From positions 1 to 61,715 of the forward strand of contig SKIF01000058.1 in assembly GCA_007116575.1 (NCBI GenBank): 61,715 nucleotides of DNA, given 5' to 3'. The notes beneath the pieces were generated by a model. It was not told the origin of the DNA, ran no database searches, and saw only the letters and a list, made by a program, of their open reading frames with translations. Positions 38,209-47,296 of this stretch are shown one piece after another. The stretch is from Paracoccaceae bacterium (lineage in GTDB: Bacteria > Pseudomonadota > Alphaproteobacteria > Rhodobacterales > Rhodobacteraceae). The translations under genes were made by a program, and so were the position numbers. The first letter of the stretch is position 1; each line of letters starts with the position of its first letter.

Positions 38209-39198
38209 TTACCGCGGTTTCCCGGCCTCTGTCGGGTCGAGCCTGCCCAATTGCCCGGCGCGCGGGAATGTACCGGTTTCAGTGCGTGTGCGAGTCGCCA
38301 GAACCGGTCGGTTGTTCGAGACATTGGCCCTGTCTTCGCGCATCACGATATAGAGGCCGCTGACGATGATGACGCCAGCCCCTAATATGGTGAACAGGTC
38401 CACCACCTCGCCGAAAAACAGTGCACCGAAAACCACCGCCCAGATGATCTGCGAATACTGCATCGGGGCGATCTGGAAGGCCGGGGCGCGCTTGTAGGCG
38501 GCGATCACGCCCAGACTGGCGATCAGTGCCAGCCCTGCCATTAGTGCCAGCGCCCCCAGGTCCGCTAGTGGCATGGGCTGATAGACGAAGGGAAGCATCG
38601 CTCCCATCAACAAAAGATTGGCCATCATCGGGTAAAGCAACAGCACGACATTGCGCTCTTCCGCTCCGATCTTGCGTACGATGATCGAGGCGAACGAACT
38701 GGAAAATGCCCCGACCAGCGCCGCCAGATGGCCAAGGCTCAGCCCATCGCCCTGTCCCGGTCGCAGGACTATGATCACTCCGATCAGTCCAACCAGTACC
38801 GCCGCGCCGCGATGCAGCCCGACGCGCTCTCCCAGCAACGGAACCGACAGGATCGTGATCAGAAGAGGTGTGGCAAAGAGAATGGCGTAGGTCTGCGCCA
38901 GCGGCAGGACGGAAAAGGCATAGAACACGCTGACCCCGGTGATCACCGCCGCACCCGTGCGCAGCACCGTCCAGCCTGGTCTGCGTGGCAGCAGGGTGCC
39001 ATCGGTCGGGTCCCGCATCAGCAGTATCATCGCCATCGGCAGGCCCAGAAGCACGCTGAAAAACACGATCTGGATGGGGCTGTAACTGCCGCCCAGCGTC
39101 TTGACGATGACATCATGCATCGAAAACAGCGCAAAGGCCCCAAGCGCGAGCAGGGGGCCTGCAAAAGCAGAGTGTTTCAGGCTTGAGAAGGGGGACAT
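38209..39198 (-). CDS. EamA/DMT-family transporter
   Basis: 329 residues with about ten membrane segments and two EamA repeats; LGERVGLHRGAAVLVGLIGV marks the end of the first repeat. The last 35 residues (after MREDRANVSNN) are polar and extend past the usual family end. Not adjacent in family to the other EamA gene at 35 kb, which is shorter. Its 3' end lies 121 bases upstream of hisC and its 5' end is 54 bases from ygfZ, both on the same strand. Substrate unknown. Confidence 0.85.
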   Translation of the reverse strand: MSPFSSLKHSAFAGPLLALGAFALFSMHDVIVKTLGGSYSPIQIVFFSVLLGLPMAMILLMRDPTDGTLLPRRPGWTVLRTGAAVITGVSVFYAFSVLPLAQTYAILFATPLLITILSVPLLGERVGLHRGAAVLVGLIGVIIVLRPGQGDGLSLGHLAALVGAFSSSFASIIVRKIGAEERNVVLLLYPMMANLLLMGAMLPFVYQPMPLADLGALALMAGLALIASLGVIAAYKRAPAFQIAPMQYSQIIWAVVFGALFFGEVVDLFTILGAGVIIVSGLYIVMREDRANVSNNRPVLATRTRTETGTFPRAGQLGRLDPTEAGKPR

Positions 39199-39252
39199 GT
39201 CGCTTCCTGCCGAGTGGCTGATATCGCTACCATACCAGCCCTCGGATCAGGT

Positions 39253-40005
39253 TCAAGCCGCTTGCCCGGAACCCTGCCAGGAAATCTCGGCGCTGCCCGC
39301 CTGCATCTTCTCGCGCGCGCGGTCAAAGCGAAGGAAGGCGATCGCCTGTCCGTCGGCTTGCGTATACAGCGTGCCCGCGGCCTTGCCCCCGGAAACAATC
39401 TCGCTCCCGACCGGTGCGGTGCCGGAGATTGTGACCGTGACCAGACCCTTGCGCCGTTCGGTTTTGTGCTGCATCCGCGCAGTCACTTCCTGCCCGACAT
39501 AGCAGCCCTTGCGAAAATCAACCCCGTTCAGCCGCTCGAACCCCACATCAAGCAGGAACGTCTCGTTCGGCACAAGCTCCACGCCGCTTTGCGGGATGCA
39601 ATGCGCCACGCGCAGGGCTTCCCAGTCGGTGCCATCATCGGGCAGCGCCATTCCATAAAGCCGCCAGCCCAGCGCCGCGTGACGCGGATCGGGCAGGGCA
39701 CCTTCCGGCGCAGACCCGGTGCCGCAGGAGACCGGCAAATCCACCTGCTCCAGTGTGATTGGCGCACGCAGCTTGTACATGGTCATGCGCCTGAGCAGAT
39801 CCCCGGCCAGCGAGGCGTCGACGTCAATCAGAATGTCGGCCCCATCCGCCACCAGAAAGAAATCGGCGAGATACTTTCCCTGTGGGCTCAGCATTGCGGC
39901 ATAGAGGATGCCATGCTGCCGCAATTTGTTGAGGTCATTGCTGACCAGCCCCTGCAGGAACTTCGCCGGATCGTCCCCCGAGACCCTGATGATCGCGCGC
40001 GCCAT
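39253..40005 (-). CDS. ygfZ: Folate-binding protein YgfZ
   Basis: 250 residues. YgfZ binds tetrahydrofolate and helps maintain certain iron-sulfur enzymes, including MiaB. The diagnostic KGCYVGQE motif is present near residue 172 (RKGCYVGQEVTARM), with an aminomethyltransferase-like fold. I chose the ATG at 40005 with GGGAG 5-6 bases upstream; an upstream in-frame start at 40020 adds five residues only. It lies 73 bases downstream of the pirin gene on the same strand. Confidence 0.9.
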   Translation of the reverse strand: MARAIIRVSGDDPAKFLQGLVSNDLNKLRQHGILYAAMLSPQGKYLADFFLVADGADILIDVDASLAGDLLRRMTMYKLRAPITLEQVDLPVSCGTGSAPEGALPDPRHAALGWRLYGMALPDDGTDWEALRVAHCIPQSGVELVPNETFLLDVGFERLNGVDFRKGCYVGQEVTARMQHKTERRKGLVTVTISGTAPVGSEIVSGGKAAGTLYTQADGQAIAFLRFDRAREKMQAGSAEISWQGSGQAA

Positions 40006-40078
40006 GTCGTCTCCCGTCACTGCACAAGCACCGATATAGGCCCTGTCGGCGCTGCCGAACAGGGCCCGGGCGCATTAC

Positions 40079-40990
40079 TCAATGCGCCGCGCGGATGAAG
40101 GTGCCGTTACGCAGGTCGCGGATGGCCTGCTGAATCTCCTCGTGTGTATTCATCACAATGGGGCCGTGCCAAGCGACCGGTTCCTGCAGCGGTGCGCCGG
40201 AAATCAGCAGGAAACGGATGCCTTCTTCGCCCGCCTGCACCGTCACCTCGTCGCCGGTGCCGAACCGGATGAGCGTGCGGTCTCCCGACATGTCGCGGAT
40301 ATTGACTTCCTGCCCCATGACCTCTTTTTCCAGCAACACGCCCGAGGGCGCTGAGGCATCGGCAAAAGCACCCGATCCGGCGAAGACATAGGCAAAGGCC
40401 CGGCGATAGGTATCGACCTTGAAGGTCTTCCGCACGCCCGGCGGGACCGAGATATCCAAGTATTGCGGATCTGCCGCGATCCCGTCCACCGGGCCGCGCT
40501 TGCCCCAGAATTCGCCCACCACGATGCGAACCTTGGTGCCGTCATCGTCGATCACCTCGGGGATGTCCTTGCCCTGAACATCCTGATATCGCGGCGCGGT
40601 CATTTTCAGGCTGCCAGGCAGGTTGGCCCACAGCTGGAAGCCATGCATCTGCCCCTTCGCATTGCCGCGCGGCATTTCCTGATGCAGGATGCCCGATCCG
40701 GCGGTCATCCATTGCACATCGCCCGCGCCCAGTGTTCCGGTGTTGCCGAGGCTGTCGCCGTGATCGACCTCGCCTGCCAGAACATAGGTGATGGTCTCGA
40801 TCCCGCGATGCGGATGCCAGGGAAAGCCGCGCAGGTAGTGCTCGGGCACGTCATTGCGGAAATCGTCGAATAGCAGAAAAGGATCGAGTTCGGTCGGGTC
40901 CTGAAACCCGAATGCACGGTGCAGATGCACCCCGGCCCCTTCCAGCGTTGGCTTGGCCTGACGTGCTTCTAGTGTCGGGCGAATAGACAT
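40079..40990 (-). CDS. Pirin family protein
   Basis: 303 residues of the bicupin type. The N-terminal cupin has the metal-binding pattern FPWHPHRGIETITYVLAGEVDH (His residues at about 60-80) and later GDVQWMTAGSGILHQEMP; the C-terminal cupin is shorter and lacks the full metal set, as in other pirins. Bacterial pirins have been described as quercetinases or as stress-related regulators, so the role here is open. Two palindromes lie in its upstream region (41014-41067). Confidence 0.88.
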   Translation of the reverse strand: MSIRPTLEARQAKPTLEGAGVHLHRAFGFQDPTELDPFLLFDDFRNDVPEHYLRGFPWHPHRGIETITYVLAGEVDHGDSLGNTGTLGAGDVQWMTAGSGILHQEMPRGNAKGQMHGFQLWANLPGSLKMTAPRYQDVQGKDIPEVIDDDGTKVRIVVGEFWGKRGPVDGIAADPQYLDISVPPGVRKTFKVDTYRRAFAYVFAGSGAFADASAPSGVLLEKEVMGQEVNIRDMSGDRTLIRFGTGDEVTVQAGEEGIRFLLISGAPLQEPVAWHGPIVMNTHEEIQQAIRDLRNGTFIRAAH

Positions 40991-41013
40991 GACGGACCCT
41001 TTCAGTTGACCTT

Positions 41014-41067
41014 ATGTGCACAGCACATCGTCACGTCTGCGGTCCGATGCAAGCCAACATGCTTGCA
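41014..41067 (-). promoter_or_regulatory. Two palindromes upstream of pirin
   Basis: ATGTGC-ACA-GCACAT (41014-41028) and TGCAAGC-CAACAT-GCTTGCA (41048-41067) are both perfect inverted repeats, 24-77 bases upstream of the pirin start on its 5' side. Their spacing and position fit operator sites or a structured leader. No adjacent regulator gene is present. Confidence 0.4.
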
Positions 41068-41119
41068 GAGCGCATGTTCACGAATGCACAGAAGGCCCGA
41101 AAGTCGGGTTGATGCCTCA

Positions 41120-41587
41120 CTAAAGCAGCAGTGAAATGCTTATCAGCCCGAGCGAAAACGCCACCGCAGCCAGACCCAAACGGAAAAATGGGATCAAGGC
41201 GTTTCCCGGCGGGAGCGGTTTGGCATCAGGGGGGAAGGCATTGGGGGAAGGAATGGCAGCCTTGGCAGCAGTTGACACTGACAGGTTTGGTACCGGAGGT
41301 GCGTCTGCTTCCGGCGCGCGGATCTCACGGACAAAGTCGTGCAACGCAGCGCCGCTCAGGATCGGGTCAACATCCAGCGGCGGTTCTGCCTGCGTGCCTT
41401 CAACGCCCGCACGTTTGCGTGCCGAGCGCAGTTTCGGCCACCTGACCCATATCTCGCGCGGTGGATGGACGGGGAGCGCAACCGCGTTGGTATTGGCAAT
41501 GATCCCGACCCGCGCCTGTCGGGACATGCGTGCTGTCTGATCCGTGCGGGACGTTGAGCCGCATCCGGAACTGATCGCCTGTTGCAT
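41120..41587 (-). CDS. Hypothetical protein with one C-terminal membrane helix
   Basis: 155 residues, not recognised. The middle is polar and Pro/Ala-rich; the last 20 residues (GLAAVAFSLGLISISLLL) form a single hydrophobic helix, so it may be a tail-anchored membrane protein. The ATG at 41587 has GAGG 7 bases upstream, and a promoter with TTGTTA/TATGTC and 17-base spacing lies just beyond. These signals support a real gene despite the lack of homology. It could instead start at the internal Met 20 codons later. Confidence 0.5.
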   Translation of the reverse strand: MQQAISSGCGSTSRTDQTARMSRQARVGIIANTNAVALPVHPPREIWVRWPKLRSARKRAGVEGTQAEPPLDVDPILSGAALHDFVREIRAPEADAPPVPNLSVSTAAKAAIPSPNAFPPDAKPLPPGNALIPFFRLGLAAVAFSLGLISISLLL

Positions 41588-41611
41588 CCAAAAACCTCGC
41601 CTGCAAACTCT

Positions 41612-41642
41612 CAGACATAGTCTGGATCAAATTTCCTAACAA
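41612..41642 (-). promoter_or_regulatory. Promoter with a palindrome over the -10
   Basis: On the minus strand TTGTTA (41642-41637) and TATGTC (41619-41614) are spaced by 17 bases. The -10 is covered by CAGAC-ATA-GTCTG (41612-41624), a perfect 5-bp palindrome. It should drive the hypothetical gene at 41587. The palindrome could be an operator. Confidence 0.45.
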
Positions 41643-41646
41643 ATAC

Positions 41647-41991
41647 CTAGCCTCGGCCCGCCCTGCGCCGTCCGGGCACTTTCGAGGCAAAGGACGGCGG
41701 CCGCTTCGCGACCCATGACGCGAACTTTGCCAGCCTCGGGTGCGCGCGCAATGCCTCCATCGTGTTGTAACTTCGCGCCAGCTCGGTCTCGCTCAATGTG
41801 GCATGGATCTCGCGATGGCAGATGTGATGCAGCAACACGACCGGTCCGCCCTTGCCGCCACGAAGCTTCGGCACAAGGTGGTGCAGACTTTGCGGCACAT
41901 CGGGCGGGATCGGGCGCCCGCAGAGCGGGCAGACGGGTCCCGGCTGCCCGCTCTGCCGCTCGCCAATATCTTCAGGGTTTTCTGCTGGCAT
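41647..41991 (-). CDS. HNH endonuclease-like protein
   Basis: 114 residues. CPLCGRPIPP (paired cysteines) is followed by SLHHLVPKLRGG and a Cys/His pair in LLHHICHREIH, giving the HNH (His-Asn-His) treble-clef with one more zinc-binding site. The first His of the HHL motif, the histidine that follows GGPVVLLHH and the last His in REIH are in the right order. Genomes of this group often carry such stand-alone HNH genes with no known substrate. The ATG at 41991 has no good Shine-Dalgarno; a GTG at 42069 would overlap the divergent gene. Confidence 0.7.
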   Translation of the reverse strand: MPAENPEDIGERQSGQPGPVCPLCGRPIPPDVPQSLHHLVPKLRGGKGGPVVLLHHICHREIHATLSETELARSYNTMEALRAHPRLAKFASWVAKRPPSFASKVPGRRRAGRG

Positions 41992-42058
41992 TCTGGAGGA
42001 CGCAGTTGTAACGAAATGGCAACAATCGGGGAAGATAGTGCCGAGGGGCCAGAAAACC

Positions 42059-42451
42059 ATGCAGATCACGGAAGAGCAACGTCAGGAAATCACGGCACAG
42101 TTTGACCGCTGGAATGCGGCGCTGCAGACCTGTGATGCGAAACAGGTCGCAGCACTTTATGCGAAGGACGCGACCCTGCTGCCCACGATCTCCAAAGAGG
42201 TGCGCCAGACGCCGCGCGCGATTCAGGATTATTTCGAAGAATTTCTGGAACTCAAACCCCGTGGCACGATCCTGCAACAGAAGGCCCGTCTTTTCGGTGA
42301 TGTGGCCACGAATTCGGGCATCTACAAGTTCGAGGTCACGCAGGACGGCGAGGAGCGCTTTGTTGTCGCGCGTTTCAGCTTCGTCTATATCCGTGACGGA
42401 GAGGGCTGGAAGATCATCGAGCATCATTCCTCGATGCTACCGGACGTCTGA
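42059..42451 (+). CDS. SnoaL-like / DUF4440-type small protein
   Basis: 130 residues of the NTF2-like fold: an N-terminal helix (EEQRQEITAQFDRWNAAL), then KQVAALYAKDATLLPTIS, and a beta-rich C-terminal half ending GWKIIEHHSSMLP, the usual finish of SgcJ/CaMKII-association-like proteins. Such proteins bind small hydrophobic ligands or act as isomerases; the role here is unknown. The ATG at 42059 has GAGGGG about 10 bases upstream, and it is divergent from the HNH gene. Confidence 0.75.
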   Translation: MQITEEQRQEITAQFDRWNAALQTCDAKQVAALYAKDATLLPTISKEVRQTPRAIQDYFEEFLELKPRGTILQQKARLFGDVATNSGIYKFEVTQDGEERFVVARFSFVYIRDGEGWKIIEHHSSMLPDV

Positions 42452-42543
42452 CGCTTCCCGGCGGATCGGCGCACAAACGCCCCCTTTCGCCGCGCAGTGC
42501 TCTCGCATAAGCTGACCTTTGCACGATGACAGGACAGCCCGCC

Positions 42544-43947
42544 ATGCACACAGACCCGTCGATCCGCTTTGCCGATAACAGCGGCAGCGCGGCTATCGCG
42601 CTACATCTGGTCACCGCTGAGGACTACGCGGATTGGAAGGCCGCGCAGTCACCTCAGGTACAGCAGTGGCTTGCGACGCTGGGTTTTGAGGCGAGAACCG
42701 GCGAACTGGCGCTGGTTCCCGGCCGCGATGGCGAGCTTGCGCTGGCAGTTGCCGGTCATGGCACCGCGAAGGACCGCAGCCGGGCCCGGTTCACGCTCGG
42801 CGGGGTCCGTGCGAAACTGCCCGCCCGCGTTTTCGTGCTGCATCACCGGCTCGAGGCGCAGGAACTGGCCAATGAATGCCTTGGCTGGTGCCTTGCTGGC
42901 TACAGCTTTCGCCGCTTCCGCGCCACGCCTGCCCCGGCGCTGGCCGGTCTGCGCGCGCCCGAGGGCGTGGATACCGCCGAAATCGAGAATATCGCGGCGG
43001 GCGAGGCGCTGACGCGCGATCTGATCAACACGCCTGCCTCGCATATGGGGCCGGACGAGCTGGAGTCGGCACTGCGCGACATGGCTTCACGGCATGGCGC
43101 AGCGGTCGAGGTCACGACGGGCGCGGCGCTGCTTGAGGCGAACCTGCCGCTGATCCATGCTGTTGGCCGTGCCTCGACGCGCGCGCCCCGGTTGATCGAC
43201 CTGCGCTGGGGCGATGCCGGGCCAAGGCTCACGTTGGTCGGCAAGGGCGTGTGTTTCGACACGGGTGGGCTGAACCTGAAGCCCGGCGCGTCCATGGGGC
43301 TGATGAAAAAGGACATGGGCGGGGCTGCGGCGGTTGCGGGGTTGGCGCATATGATCATGGCACAGGGCTGGCGGGTCCAGCTGCGCGTGCTGATCCCGGC
43401 GGTCGAAAATTCCGTCTCTGGCAATGCCATGCGCCCCGGCGATATCCTGCCCTCGCGCAAAGGGCTGAGTGTCGAGGTGAACAACACCGACGCCGAGGGA
43501 CGGCTGGTGCTGGCCGATGCGCTCGCTCTGGCCGATGAGGACGCCCCCGAGATGATGGTCTGCATGGCTACGCTGACGGGGGCCGCGCGGGTGGCACTTG
43601 GCCCCGATGTGCCGCCGTTCTTCACCCGCGACGACGCGCTTGGCGCAGCCCTGCGCCACGCTGCCGATAAAGTACAGGACCCGATCTGGCCTCTGCCGTT
43701 GCATCCGGCCTATGAGGCACTGATCGAGCCAGGCATTGCCGATCTGGACAATGCGCCTACTGGCGGAATGGCCGGAGCGATCACGGCCGCGCTGTTCCTG
43801 CATCGCTTTGTCGAGAATACACCGCGCTTCGTGCATCTCGATATCTACGGCCACCAGCCTAAACCCGCACCCTCACGTCCCAAGGGTGGGGTAGGGCAGG
43901 GCGCGCGGGCGCTGTTCGCGGCCTTGCCGGGCGTGTTCGGGCTGTGA
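42544..43947 (+). CDS. Leucyl aminopeptidase family (M17) protein
   Basis: 467 residues. It removes N-terminal amino acids with two metal ions. The M17 motifs are KGVCFDTGGLNLKPGASMGLMKKDMGG (about residues 235-262) and NTDAEGRLVLADALALAD (about 320-337), with the catalytic Lys and Arg present; NTPASHMGPDEL precedes the catalytic domain. I preferred the ATG at 42544, which has AGGA 9 bases upstream, over 42526. The stop overlaps the GTG of the next gene. Confidence 0.9.
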   Translation: MHTDPSIRFADNSGSAAIALHLVTAEDYADWKAAQSPQVQQWLATLGFEARTGELALVPGRDGELALAVAGHGTAKDRSRARFTLGGVRAKLPARVFVLHHRLEAQELANECLGWCLAGYSFRRFRATPAPALAGLRAPEGVDTAEIENIAAGEALTRDLINTPASHMGPDELESALRDMASRHGAAVEVTTGAALLEANLPLIHAVGRASTRAPRLIDLRWGDAGPRLTLVGKGVCFDTGGLNLKPGASMGLMKKDMGGAAAVAGLAHMIMAQGWRVQLRVLIPAVENSVSGNAMRPGDILPSRKGLSVEVNNTDAEGRLVLADALALADEDAPEMMVCMATLTGAARVALGPDVPPFFTRDDALGAALRHAADKVQDPIWPLPLHPAYEALIEPGIADLDNAPTGGMAGAITAALFLHRFVENTPRFVHLDIYGHQPKPAPSRPKGGVGQGARALFAALPGVFGL

Positions 43948-44768
43948 GCGATCCGCGCCTTACTCCATTTAGCGGACGCGTGGCACTTGCGCGGCTGCGC
44001 GGCCATGTTGAGGCCGAGAACTTTACCCAAGGCACACCCGCGCGCCTTACCGCCCCGCTCACTGACCTGCGACGCCGACCCGATGGCCCCGTGGAGCGGC
44101 AACTTCTGCTCGGTGCGCGCATCACCGTGGTAGAGACGCGCGAGGCGTGGAGCTTTGTCGAGGCCGAGGCCGATGGCTATTGCGGCTGGATCAGCCACAG
44201 CGCCATCGGCCCCGATCACCCCGTCACCCACCGTGTCAGCGCCGCTGCCACACATCTCTACAGCGCTCCTGACCTGAAATCCCCGACCCTCGCAGCGCTG
44301 TCGCTGAACGCCTGCGTGCAGATCACCGGGCAGGAGGGCAGCTTTTTGCGCCGTGACACTGGCCAGTGGCTCCCCCGCCAGCATCTCGCCCCTCTCGACC
44401 AGCCCGAAACAGACCCGGTCAGCGTGGCCGAATGCCTGCTTGGCACGCCCTATCTCTGGGGCGGGAACTCGCGCGCAGGCGTCGATTGTTCGGGCCTCGT
44501 GCAACTTGCGCTCCATGCCTGCGCGCGCGCCTGCCCCGGCGACAGTGATATGCAGGAACGCGCCCTCGGCACGCCGCTGCCCCCCGGCACGCCCGCAAGA
44601 CGCGGCGACCTTCTGTTCTGGCGCGGCCATGTCGCCTGGATCAGCGCGCCCGACACGATCCTGCACGCCAATGCCCATAGCATGTCGGTCGCGTATGAAC
44701 CCCTCGACGCCGCCCTTGCCCGCATCACCACTGACACCCCGCTCACGGCCCATATCCGCCCCGAGTGA
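43944..44768 (+). CDS. NlpC/P60-family peptidase with an SH3-like N-terminus
   Basis: 274 residues. The N-terminal 140 contain two SH3b-like segments; the C-terminal part is a C40 cysteine peptidase, with the Cys in GVDCSGLVQLAL (about residue 180), His in GHVAWI (about 230) and a third polar residue in HANAH. Such enzymes usually cut the D-Glu to m-DAP bond of peptidoglycan peptides. No signal peptide is seen, so it may act on recycled muropeptides in the cytosol. The start is a GTG overlapping the aminopeptidase stop; the pair is common in Rhodobacterales and could jointly degrade cell-wall peptides. Confidence 0.85.
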   Translation: MSDPRLTPFSGRVALARLRGHVEAENFTQGTPARLTAPLTDLRRRPDGPVERQLLLGARITVVETREAWSFVEAEADGYCGWISHSAIGPDHPVTHRVSAAATHLYSAPDLKSPTLAALSLNACVQITGQEGSFLRRDTGQWLPRQHLAPLDQPETDPVSVAECLLGTPYLWGGNSRAGVDCSGLVQLALHACARACPGDSDMQERALGTPLPPGTPARRGDLLFWRGHVAWISAPDTILHANAHSMSVAYEPLDAALARITTDTPLTAHIRPE

Positions 44769-44820
44769 GCCCGCAGCACCTTCTGCTGCTTCATCTTGCA
44801 AGCAATACTCACGTCCACCC

Positions 44821-47250
44821 TCACCGCTTGCGGGGTTTCGCCCGCAGGGTCGGTGCGGCGTCGCGCGGGTTATCGGGCCAGGGGTGTTTGGGGTATTGGC
44901 CACGCATGTCCTTGCGCACATCGGCATAGCTCGTGGCCCAGAAGCCCGGCAGATCCATTGTAACCTGCACTGGCCGCCGCGCTGGTGACAGCAACACGAT
45001 GCGTAAGGGCTGGCGGGCCGGGCCGACCACCGGATGCGTGGCCTGCCCGAAGAGTTCCTGCAGGCGCAGCGCGATTTCGGGCGCGTCGCCGGAATAGTCT
45101 ATCGCGACCTTGTTCCCCAGCGGCGTGACGAAATGTGCCGGGGCCTGCTCGTCAAGCTGCTGCATCTGCGCCCAGTCCAGCATTCCGCGCAGGCCCGGAA
45201 GCAGATCGAGCGCGCGCAGGCCTTCCGCGTCGCGGCACCCTGCCAGATAGGGCGCGGCCCAGTCCTCCAGCGTATCCAGCAACGCGGCCTCATCCATCGG
45301 CGGCAGGTCAGCGCCTTGCGCGCGCAACAACTCCACTCGCGCGATGAAGCGGCGCGCGGCCTCGGACAGCGGCAGGCCCAGATCGCGGAGCCCCTCGCAC
45401 GCCGCGGCAAAAAGCGCCTCTTGTGACGGGTCGCGCCAGAACTGGTCTCGCAGCACCAGCGCGCCAAAGCATTCGCGCTCCCGCGCCTCGATCCGGCGGT
45501 GGCGGCGTGACCAGTGGCAGGTTTTCTGCCATTCGATTTGCTCCGAGAAAAGCCCACGCAACTCCGCCTCACTGATCGTCACGGCCTGCTGGATGCGCGC
45601 CTCGCGCGCATCCCCGTCGGTATCCGTGACCACGATCAGCCGCGCCGAGGACAGCGTGTCGCCCTCGGGCAATACGGCACCCTTGCCGCCCGAGAGCACA
45701 TAGCGGGGCGCATCGCCCTTGCGGCGCAGTCCGATACGGTCGGGATAGGCTAGCGCGGCCATTTCACCCACTGAAAGCCCCGCGCCGGTTTCGGGCACCT
45801 GCCTGCGCAAGCGACGCGCCTCCGCGCGGATACGCTCCAGCGTCGGGCGGTGGGGTTGATGCGCGCGCGCGGTCTCGGGGTCGCGCAGGCAGGCAAGCCG
45901 CAGCCCCAGGTCGACCCCTGCCCCGCGCAGCATGTCGCGCTCGGACAGGAGGGCGGCGAGATCCACACTGTCGCGGCCCGCGTGCAGCAGCATATGCGCC
46001 AACCGCGGATGCAAGGGCAGCGCCGCCATCTTGCGCCCATGCGCGGTAATGCGCCCTTCGCCATCCAATGCGCCGAGCGCGCGCGCCAGCGCCCGCGCAC
46101 CGGAAAGGGCGGCTTCCGGTGGCGGGGTAAGGAAACGCAACCCCGCATCCCCGCCCCAGAGCGCAAGTTCCAGCGCAAGCCCGGCCAGATCGGCGCGCTC
46201 AATCTCGGGCGGGGCGAAAGCCGCGAGCGCGCCCTCCTCGGCCCGAGCCCAGAGCCGGTAGCACACCCCTTCGGCCACGCGCCCGGCGCGGCCCCGGCGC
46301 TGCTCGGCTTCGGCCCGTGTCACCCGCTCGGTCACAAGCCGCGACATGCCGCTGCCCGGGTCGAACCGCGCCCGCCGTGCCAGCCCGCCATCGACCACGA
46401 TGCGGATATCCTCGATTGTCAGCGAGGTTTCGGCAATCGCCGTGGCCAGCACGAGCTTGCGGATTCCGGGGGCGCAGGGGGCAATCGCCGCGCGCTGCTC
46501 GGCAAAGGGCAAGGCCCCGTAAAGCGGGCGGATTTCGGTCGCGCCCAGCCGCCCTTGCAACAGTGCGGCCACCCGCCGGATTTCGGCCTCGCCGGGCAGA
46601 AAGGCAAGGATCGAGCCTGCGGCCTCGTCATGCGCGCGCGCCACCAGATCGGCCATTGCCGCCTCAAAACGCAGTGCCTTGCCGCGCGGGCGGTCGAGCC
46701 AGCGCGTCTCGACCGGGAAGGCACGGCCTTGGGCGGTCAAGACCGGCGCATCATCCATCAGGGCCGCGACCGGGGCGGCGTCGAGCGTGGCCGACATGAC
46801 CACAAGGGCCAGATCGGGGCGCAGGGCGGTGCGTGCCTCCCAGGTCAGCGCAAGGCCAAGATCGGCATTGAGCGAGCGCTCGTGAAACTCGTCGAAGATC
46901 ACCGCGCCAATGCCATCGAGCGACGGGTCATGCTGGATCATACGCGTCAGGATGCCTTCGGTCACGACCTCCACGCGGGTTGCGCCCGAGACCAGGGCCT
47001 CGCCCCGGATCCGGTATCCGACCCTTTCCCCCGCCGGCTCGCTCAGCAGCCGCGCCATTTGTTCGGCCGCCGCCCGCGCCGCTATGCGGCGCGGCTCCAG
47101 CATCACAATCCGCCCGGGTGTCTGCTCCATCAGCGCCAGCGGCACGCGCGTCGTCTTGCCCGCCCCCGGCGGGGCTTGCAGCACGGCGCGCCTGTGCTGC
47201 GCAAGCGCGGTTTTCAGGTCGGGAAGGATGTCATCTATCGGTAGGCGCAT
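44821..47250 (-). CDS. hrpB: ATP-dependent helicase HrpB
   Basis: 809 residues. A DEAH-box-type RNA helicase-like ATPase: Walker A APPGAGKTTRVPLAL (about residues 25-40), DEFHERS as motif II (about 118), SATLDA as motif III, and QRRGRAGRVAEG as motif VI (about 312). The HrpB-specific C-terminal domain follows (VTPLGNKVAIDY and PVQVTMDLPGFW). Its cellular role is poorly defined in most bacteria; a part in mRNA processing or motility-type surface functions has been reported. It ends 52 bases from the convergent NlpC/P60 gene. Confidence 0.93.
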   Translation of the reverse strand: MRLPIDDILPDLKTALAQHRRAVLQAPPGAGKTTRVPLALMEQTPGRIVMLEPRRIAARAAAEQMARLLSEPAGERVGYRIRGEALVSGATRVEVVTEGILTRMIQHDPSLDGIGAVIFDEFHERSLNADLGLALTWEARTALRPDLALVVMSATLDAAPVAALMDDAPVLTAQGRAFPVETRWLDRPRGKALRFEAAMADLVARAHDEAAGSILAFLPGEAEIRRVAALLQGRLGATEIRPLYGALPFAEQRAAIAPCAPGIRKLVLATAIAETSLTIEDIRIVVDGGLARRARFDPGSGMSRLVTERVTRAEAEQRRGRAGRVAEGVCYRLWARAEEGALAAFAPPEIERADLAGLALELALWGGDAGLRFLTPPPEAALSGARALARALGALDGEGRITAHGRKMAALPLHPRLAHMLLHAGRDSVDLAALLSERDMLRGAGVDLGLRLACLRDPETARAHQPHRPTLERIRAEARRLRRQVPETGAGLSVGEMAALAYPDRIGLRRKGDAPRYVLSGGKGAVLPEGDTLSSARLIVVTDTDGDAREARIQQAVTISEAELRGLFSEQIEWQKTCHWSRRHRRIEARERECFGALVLRDQFWRDPSQEALFAAACEGLRDLGLPLSEAARRFIARVELLRAQGADLPPMDEAALLDTLEDWAAPYLAGCRDAEGLRALDLLPGLRGMLDWAQMQQLDEQAPAHFVTPLGNKVAIDYSGDAPEIALRLQELFGQATHPVVGPARQPLRIVLLSPARRPVQVTMDLPGFWATSYADVRKDMRGQYPKHPWPDNPRDAAPTLRAKPRKR

Positions 47251-47296
47251 GACACAGGCTTATGGCCGGGAAGGGCCATGGACTGCAATGGGGCGT

